Below, piece after piece: positions 56,882-64,000 of a stretch of 64,000 nt of DNA. Position numbers and translations under genes: made by a program. Origin of the DNA: Linnemannia schmuckeri (taxonomy: Eukaryota > Mortierellomycota > Mortierellomycetes > Mortierellales > Mortierellaceae); contig JANATG010000020.1 in assembly GCA_029449235.1 (NCBI GenBank), positions 434,001-498,000 on the forward strand. The letters are read 5' to 3'. Below the pieces are notes generated by a model that was not told where the DNA came from, ran no database searches, and saw nothing but the letters and a program-made list of their open reading frames with translations. Each line of letters opens with the position of its first letter. Position 1 is the stretch's first letter.

Positions 56882-59800
56882 ATGACAGGTAAGAACAGAC
56901 ATTCTTTTGGCTGCAAAGAAAACACAGGATCGATAGTAACAGCACTCTGCGCATCAATTGATAATATTGACAAAGCGTTCCTTGACAATCATGCGACCCC
57001 ACCTTTATTCTCTGGCAGGCAACGATACAGCGGTGTTGACGCAAAGTCAGGAGCACTATGTAAAAAAGTACCTCCTCAGCATCCTCATCAAGAACGAACT
57101 TAACCGGCTCCAAAGGAATCCCTACGACACACTGCCCAACCTGGGTGGACCATTTGACCTCAAAGATGAACACAACAATTCGACCACCCCCTTTCTCCGT
57201 TACTTGTTTGAATCGATTGTCGTTCCCTTTCCCTTCCTTACGGGTAACAAAGGTGAACTCTGGCCGAAACTACAACTCTTCCTCGAGGAGCTGGCCAAGG
57301 TCGATTCGGGTCATGGGGTTGAGAGGGAGGAGATGGCGAGGAGACGGAGGTTGAAGAATAAGGGCGAGCGGTCGATTGTGCTAATGTACTCGATGGCTGT
57401 CAAGACTGTGGAGCAGCGTGAGCAAGAAAGGAGGGACAGGAGCTTGGAAGATGGGGTGGAAGGATTGACCTTGAGTTTGGATAGTGCTCCTGCGGCCGCC
57501 CCTCCTGCGGCTGCTGCTCCGACGAGCGGGCCATTGACGGTCATCCATGGAGTCCGTATCAATGTTGCGGGTATCCGAGTCATCAAGCAACGACGACATG
57601 TCCGCGAGCACGAACATGCGGTAATTATAGACATTACCACGCTTTCTTTCAACTTGTATTGTCATGCATCCGTCAGCGGCGTTCTTTTAGGAAGGAGACG
57701 ATTGGATGAGGCACGGAAGGGAACGTGCTTTGGATTTTGTGCTATATATTTCTCCTTTCATCCTTTATTGGGCTGCTGCATATCTTGCCAAGACGTCGTT
57801 TTGGAAGGCTGTTGCAATTGAGTGATTCGCTCAGTTGAATGTTATAACTCCAATCCACTCACTCGCGGCGTTGTTTTGTTTCTTATTTTAGGAGTTCTTG
57901 GTTAGCAGCACGTTGGCCGATGGTACAGAGTCGACGGTCGCGAGGCGTCACGGTCAATTCAGACGTCTTTACATCGCGGTAGGAGATAGCATCACCCCAT
58001 GGTGATATATTCATGATCGGTCTATTTGTGTCCATCAGGTCAAGACTGATATTTCTTGTTATTTTTGAACAATGTTACGTCTGCTAGTTGAGAGAGGAAT
58101 ATCCACAGTTCGAGTTCCCTTTGCCACCTGCCAAGGTGTCTACTAGGTCTGGATCGGCCGGTGTCAAGGCAGCACGCGAAAAGGACCGTCTCAGCCTGCG
58201 TGGCTATCTCCACAACGTGGCCAAGGTGGCGCCTGAGATTGTAACCTCCACCATCTTTGTCAGCTTCCTCACCAAGGACGCAATCACGCTGACGGCTGAG
58301 GAGGCCAAGGATGTCCACGTCCGCATGGCACTTGACGAACACCGCAAGGAGCAACAGGCCCAGTTTGCGAGGGAGGTTACCAAAAAAGTACAGCAACTGG
58401 ATTCACATCTTAAGCAGGTCAAGCAAGATTTCTTGCGACCCGGAGGGGTCTCGCGATTGTTTGCTGCCTTCCGGCAATACGAGAATGTCAATGACTTGCC
58501 ACCCTTGTACCAGACCGTGTTTGAGTGGGGTTGCATGAACTTTGCGTCGACCCTCTACCACGTCTTTACGGCCTCGGACGATGCAACCCTCAACTTGACA
58601 CACCTCAAGCGGACCCACCTGTTGATGCCTTACCGGACCATGTGGGGAATCCTCAAGGTGTCGAACCCAATGGCGATGATGAAGGGGATTATGGATCTGT
58701 TCCTGGCCCAGCCCTTTGGCAGGAGCAGCTTGATGCAACGGATCATCTCGGTAAATATCCAGGAGGAGATTACAGAGTACAAAAAGGATATTGTTCAATT
58801 GGAGGCTGCCATCGGAGACCAAGGGCTCTGTGACAAAATTCATAACTATGTGTATGCACCCAAGGATGTCATCACCAGCATCTTCCCTGACAGTGGTATG
58901 TCCTTTTCTTGTCTTTGGTATTGCCTTTGACTGTATGTATTTTGAGGATGGCTCATTCCTCACATTGTGTCCTTTGATTATGCTACAAATAGCACTGTAT
59001 GATATTACAGAACTAGGTATGGTGCTGGATGTTCTTCAGACGACCCAAATCCAACCGTTGCTCGATCCACAGCAGATCAACCGCGTCCGGGATGCAAAGG
59101 AGCAGTTGGAAAAGGACCGCACAGAGAAGGAACGCCTCATCAAGGCCCATCAGGACATGTTAATCCACGATCTGTCAGAATCTGACGAGAGCGACAGCGA
59201 AGCCTCGAGTGTGGATGAACCACCAAAGCTGTACCGCTCGTCGTCCAAGAAGAGTTTTGCAAAGGCGACTGAAAAACTCCGGTCCCTTAAGCAACAGAAA
59301 CAGGAGCAAAAGCAGGAGCAGACTCAGTCTCAGCAGCAGCAATCTCAACCGTCTCAACAGAATTTGATTCGATTGCTTCAGCAGTTGCTGGTGACCCATT
59401 TGCGTATTCGGGACAAGGAGAGGATGATGGGTCTGGTCTTCCAAGGAGTGACAGGCGAGATCTTTAAGGAGCTGATCTCGATCTTTTATGAGCCCCTGGT
59501 CAAGGTGTACAAGAGCGCCAATGTTGCGGACAGTCTGATGGATGTCAAGGACTTTGCCGATGAATTGGTCAAGATTGTCGAGCAGGCCGATGACAACGAT
59601 GGTATATATGTTTTTCTCCTTGCTGGACCTTTCACTTGCTGTTTTGCTTTTATTCAGTTACTGGTATCAATTTCTAACCAAACCAAGTTTCGTATTAACG
59701 GTAGATGGAAATGGAGGAAATCCATCGACGGCGACACTTTATCTGAATCTGGTCAAGAAACATCTCCCAAGCTTCTACAAGTTTGTCCACGCTGTTCATA

Positions 59801-60351
59801 AGCAAGACGATGGCCTTTTCCACGATCTCCTGGAGTGGTTCGAGAGTATCCTATCCTTCATGCGGACTGGTTACGCCCACACGCGGACCAACTACAAGAC
59901 CGCGGAGGAGCTTCGGTTCTCGATCGATCTGGACAGATTCCTCAAAGCACACGTTGGTGCTTCTGGCAATATTGAACAGTTACGACAGGAGGCCGAGTCG
60001 CTGAAACGGTTCTACTTGGAGGTCAAGGACAAGAAGCGAGAGGAGGTCCGACAGATGGCCGGGCTGGATAGGGCCAGTATGGGTCAGTCGGATGAAGCGG
60101 CTATTGCGTTGGCGTTGAAGAATGACCGGGAAAGAGTGTCGAAGGAGTTGAGAGGGTTCGGGTTGCAAGAGGAGGATGTTGATGAACTAGAGATGATCAA
60201 CTTTGAGAACCATGCTGGTCTGGATGATGATGGAGATGATGAGTTGGAGGGTGTGGCGGCGTTGAAAGTTCCCAAGGTGCCCGTTATTGATACGCTTCGG
60301 GAACCGTTTGTTGAGTTGTTACAGCCCTTGTTTCGTTCTGCTCGCGAGTAG
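56882..60351 (+). CDS. Lec1-like PXB/PX/DUF3818 lipid-binding protein
   Basis: Exons 56882-56888, 57019-57620, 57892-57978, 58088-58895, 58993-59601 and 59705-60351 give 919 residues. The first exon is only seven bases (ATGACAG). The order is PXB (NDTAVLTQSQEHYVKKYLLS onward to FLRYLFESIVVPFPFL), then a PX domain (EFLVSSTLADGTESTVARRH, LYIALREEYPQFEFPLPP), then a long helical region of the DUF3818 type (LYHVFTASDDATLNLTHLKR; RTHLLMPYRTMWGILKVSNP), an acidic/Ser and Gln-rich linker (residues 540-600), and a C-terminal helical half. This is the layout of yeast Ypr097w/Lec1. PX domains bind phosphoinositides; a role in membrane contact or lipid handling is inferred from that family. Confidence 0.85.
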
Positions 60352-63071
60352 TTGTGTTCGTTGGGCTGGTTGATTGGTTTACTTTTGGCGATGGCTAGAT
60401 GTGCGACCGGACTTGTCCTAAAATAAAAAGGGGACTTGATAGGTACTTGATAGGTACTTGATAGGCTGCTGTCACCGACTCTGGGGTGTGTCCTTTGCGT
60501 AAAAACTTCCAACCCCTCCTCCTAGTGGCACATATCGCCTCTTCCTTCGACTTGTCCTTGTACCTGATGTGTCCGACTGATGCATGAGTGGTTGTGTTTG
60601 AGGAACCAAGGCGGCGAGGGTATATTTTACTGTGAGTGAAGATGAGGCGTCTATTACAGGGCCAAAGAAGAACGTGCAAAGAGTGATGAAGAGAGTGACG
60701 GTGATTGTCCTGTTCGTGAGGAATAGCATTTTGGTATGCATGGGTTTAGTAAGAGTAAAATGGAAGAAGAATATAAGAAAGTATGGCGAATGGAAAATAG
60801 GAAAGAGGAAAGGAAAATAGGAAGGAAGGAAGGGAAATGGGCCAAATATTTGTTTTAGTTTTTAGTTCGTTCACTTTTTTTTTTTTTGAGCACGGACGCG
60901 CCAAGAAATCACTAATGGGTCTCCGCGATTTAACAAGAATAGGAGAAAAAGAATAGACTTGAGAGCATACTTATGTCCTTCGGGAAGGTAAGAGTGGAAA
61001 GGGAGGTTGAGCACAAAGGTGAAGAGAAGGAGAAGGGAGTTGTGATGTTGTGCATTTTTCAGAAGAGGATGTGGGAACTGACGAAAAGTCAGGGAACGAC
61101 TGAGTGCCATCATCATCAGTGCCTTGGCGAGGGTTACTTTTTAGGCCACTTTTCTCGAAGAGCTGTTCTGCACGAGAGGATACCTGAACTTATTCCTCAT
61201 CTGCCCGCTCTTGTTGTTTAACTTCTAAAAGAGGAAGAAAAGAACTTTGCCGCTCAATTGATAGAGTAGTTAATGCGAAAACATGGTCTTTCCCGGTAAA
61301 GTAACAAAAAGAGAAGGGAGCCGCGGACAGGGCAGGAACGAAGGAGTTAAGTAAGTTAAGTGATGTTTTTTTTGTTTTCCGTGAGCCACACCTTCTCCAG
61401 GTCTTATCTTTCAGCCTCTAGATATATGTTTTATAACGCAGAGCTTTTCGACCATGTGGCCGTATTGATTGGATTCTATTCGTTCAAGGTCAATGTCAAA
61501 GAGGCTACGCGAGAAAAAAAACTGGCAACTTTTCGCCCTGGAGATGACATGTATGTTACCGAGAGGAGCGTAGAGGTTTAGGTACGAAGGTATGGGTGAT
61601 CGAGTTTGGTCCTAGACGCGACGAGATAACGATTGATCAGTGATGAATAAGAGACGCGTCAGTAACTGATAGTCCGTCCAAGGCAAGACGCGTTGTAGTG
61701 TGTCTTTGGCGCGTAAATATCACTCGCTGATGTTTTGGGCGATGTAGAGGAGTAACCACCCTACTCAACTCGTTTATTGACACAGCGATAGAAAAGGTAA
61801 ACGTTCGTATTACATATTCACACAGCCAAAATGGTGAAAGGAAGAGAAGAGAGACTACTGCTGCTGCTGGCACCACCTCCTTATTTGTTTACGTGCTATC
61901 TCATTCGGTTACAGAGTAGTTGATGTCGTCGCCACCATCGGCTACATTATACAAAGGGATGTCATAAAAAAATAAAGGAGGTTAAAAAGACGATATGCTC
62001 GTTTACGACAAGGATACATACAAAACCTCCTGGAGATACGATGGCCGACCCCCTTCCTCCCCCCTCGTCTATCGATCTGTTCAGTACGTCGCCGTCTCAT
62101 GTAGTAGCCTGTAAAAAGCTCTTTCTCTTGATATCGATAGTAAAAGTTTATGTCTCCGTGCCTTTTTTTTGTCCTTGGGTCTTGTCTAGTTGGAAATATC
62201 TCGTCCCTTGTTTATTTTAGCCTGTTTGGTTGTGTGCAAAAGTGTATGCGCTGGGTGTGTGGATACCAAAGCAGCAATATTTTTATTTCGTTTTCGTTTC
62301 AGTGTTTTGTTCGTTCTTGAAGAGTAGGAAGTTGCGAATCTGAGTTGACATTGAAAATTTATGGATCATGAACTTCGTTTGCTGTTTCTTTGTTATAGAT
62401 GGTGAATGATGATTATGGAGAATGGGGCTTGGAGGGGATGGGAACCAGAATGACACAGCAACAGCAGAAACGAAAAAAGATATTGAGGATTGAACAAAGA
62501 ACAAAGAAGCAAGCACTGAATCGTCCTTGTTTGTTCAACTCTTTCAAATCTTTATACGTCCACCCTTGTCGCCTTTTTGAGGACGTGGTTTTCCCGTATC
62601 TTTGTCCATGCCCACTCTCTTTTGCTTTCTTCTTTCCACTCTTTTTTTTTTCCATTCATTTCTTTCTTTTCTTTCTCTCTCTTCTTCCTCTCTTTGACCG
62701 TTCTCCTCGCCCTCAAGTGAAGCCCACCTTCTTCCCTCTTTCTTCCTACTTTTTGCTTCTCCTAATCCTCCTCTTACTCCTCTTAGCCCTCTTCGCCCTC
62801 CTCCTTCCTCTTCCTTCCTCCACTATCACACTTATTCCTCGTACCTTGCCCATCCTCTCCCACATTTTCACACCCGACAACCCTCGCCCACATATTCGAC
62901 AGGCTTGCACCTCCACCCTACTTTCAGACCTTCCTCAACACTTCATCCTATCTCCTCTACCCAGGAGGCACAGCAACTCCATCCTTGCTTAACTATCGAC
63001 CATTCAGATCTCAACCTCTACAACAACCAGCAACGGCACACAAAAGCCAACACTTGTCAAGAGTGACGACG
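60352..63071. promoter_or_regulatory. Long intergenic region before the SOD-like gene
   Basis: About 2.7 kb without a supported gene. AATAAA at 60422-60427 probably ends the PX transcript. A three-copy 12-base tandem (ACTTGATAGGT type) lies at about 60433-60468. From 62640 to 62990 the plus strand is T/C-rich and leads into the SOD-like start. The 197-residue frame at 62399-62992 is low complexity and rejected. Confidence 0.45.
60433..60468. repeat. Short tandem repeat, about three copies of a 12-base unit
   Basis: Repeats of ACTTGATAGGT directly after the PX gene 3' end. Confidence 0.75.
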
Positions 63072-64000
63072 ATGTTCTTCAAATCTTCATTCGTACTTTC
63101 TGTGATTGCAGCTGCGAGCTACACCTGCCAGGCTCAGAGTCAGCTCGTGGCTTCTCAGATCATGGCTTCAGCCATCAACATGAGTATGCCAGCCTCTCCA
63201 TTCCTTCTTCACTCACGCTCACTCTTTTGTTCCACCTTGCCTATCTCTACATTGCCCCTCTCTACTCTTTTCCTTACCTCCGTTAGCTCACCACCTCCTC
63301 GACGCATTTTTGTTGTGTCACTATTACAAAGACTATGCGGCAACAAATTCTTGAAGCTCCTAATCTGACAGAGCAAAACACGTTACTTTCTCGTACTCAC
63401 CAAATTCTCTATCTCCTCAACTACATTACACATTCATTCATTCCTCCAACGAACGCTAGATGGAATTGAGGCGAACTTTATGTTTGCACCGTTGGCGAAC
63501 AATGGCGGTGCACAGGTGTGGGTTGAGGTCAAGAGTGGGCTTACGAAAAAGTTTGCCGTCTCGCCGACGGGAGGATTCGAATACCATATCCATGTTAAGC
63601 CTGTGGGTCCCAATAACGATTGCATGGCGACTGGGGGTCACTTGGATCCTACTAATGTCGGTGCTGTCAAGTGCTTGCCTGCCCAACCTGAAAAATGTCA
63701 AGAAGGCGATCTCTCTGGTACGTTTCTTCATTTTTTCTATATTGTTCTTGTTCTTATCCTCAGGTTCTTCTTGATCTTTTTGGTCTTTTTCTTCCTCTTC
63801 TTGTTCTTGTTGGTTAATTTGGCAATATGTCTCCTCCGATATCACATTTTCGAGCCACGTTTTTTACTCTCTAACATTTTCGCGTTTTTTTTTTTTTTTT
63901 TTTTTTTTTTTCGTGTAAAATCGCGATACTCATTTTCGGGTGGATATAGGCAAGCACGGTGAATTGAAAGCGACAGACTCAGGCGCGATTCCACCCCTGT
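63072..64000 (+). CDS. Secreted copper SOD-like protein (partial, runs off the right edge)
   Basis: Exons 63072-63183, 63460-63717 and 63950-64000 onward. The signal peptide (MFFKSSFVLSVIAAASYTCQ) ends near AQS. The SOD-type copper histidines are in GGFEYHIHVKPVG and GGHLDPTNVG. The segment PEKCQEGDLSGKHGEL, formed across the second intron, has the third His and the form seen in fungal cell-surface SODs (Sod4/5-type), which lack zinc and act outside the cell. The C-terminus, which may carry a GPI signal, is outside the window. Activity against host or environmental superoxide is inferred from the family. A T27 run lies in the second intron. Confidence 0.85.
63885..63911. repeat. T homopolymer (27) in an intron
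   Basis: T run about 40 bases before the acceptor of the second intron of the SOD-like gene. Confidence 0.85.

Noticed and set aside
62399..62992. 197-codon forward frame before the SOD-like gene
   Set aside because: It is a pyrimidine-rich translation with poly-Leu/Phe and no conserved motif; it is more likely promoter and 5' UTR.

Overview
The window is eukaryotic nuclear DNA from a filamentous, early-diverging fungus. Most genes carry several short introns with GT..AG ends, and the gene set is fungal: neutral trehalase, a Zn2Cys6 regulator, a Lec1-type PX protein, a cell-surface SOD and LPMO-like secreted proteins. The style (many introns, poly-Q proteins, long homopolymer runs, Mucoromycota-like LPMO-type proteins) suggests Mortierellomycotina or a near relative. 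That placement is inference; no rRNA or other marker is present.

Layout. 0-4.4 kb is mitochondrial: the first exon of a leftward gene with a presequence, an MCUR1/CCDC90-like inner-membrane protein, and the succinyl-CoA ligase beta subunit. 4.9-10 kb holds a small secreted Cys protein, an RPEL-repeat protein, a Gln-rich FYVE protein and FKBP12. 11-20 kb holds an LPMO-like secreted protein, a large disordered protein of unknown function, pyrroline-5-carboxylate reductase, a mitochondrial enoyl-CoA isomerase and a second LPMO-like protein. 21-30.5 kb holds an aquaporin, LSm4, a METTL21-type methyltransferase, a membrane protein and a Zn2Cys6 regulator. 30.5-40.8 kb is a gene-poor stretch of about 10 kb with no convincing CDS, long purine or pyrimidine tracts, and a pair of hairpins beside a T run. 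40.8-50.3 kb holds a poly-Q/membrane protein, the SOD copper chaperone CCS1, neutral trehalase and a CsbD-like small protein. 50.9-60.4 kb holds DNA polymerase delta catalytic subunit, a TRAPPC2L/Tca17-like subunit and a Lec1-like PXB/PX protein. 60.4-63 kb is non-coding, and the window ends inside a secreted copper-SOD-like gene.

Gene models were rebuilt by hand from splice sites and reading phase. The striking structural points are two apparent GC-AG introns, an 11-nt microexon in FKBP12, a start-codon-only exon in LSm4, a 4-nt first coding exon in the RPEL gene, and an RPEL gene in which each repeat is one exon of equal length and phase.

Functionally the genes are mostly housekeeping. Themes are mitochondrial metabolism, membrane traffic and lipid binding (FYVE, TRAPP, PX), and copper proteins (CCS1, a surface SOD, two LPMO-like proteins). 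I see no operon-like or biosynthetic cluster, no transposon, no CRISPR array and no RNA gene I can support.
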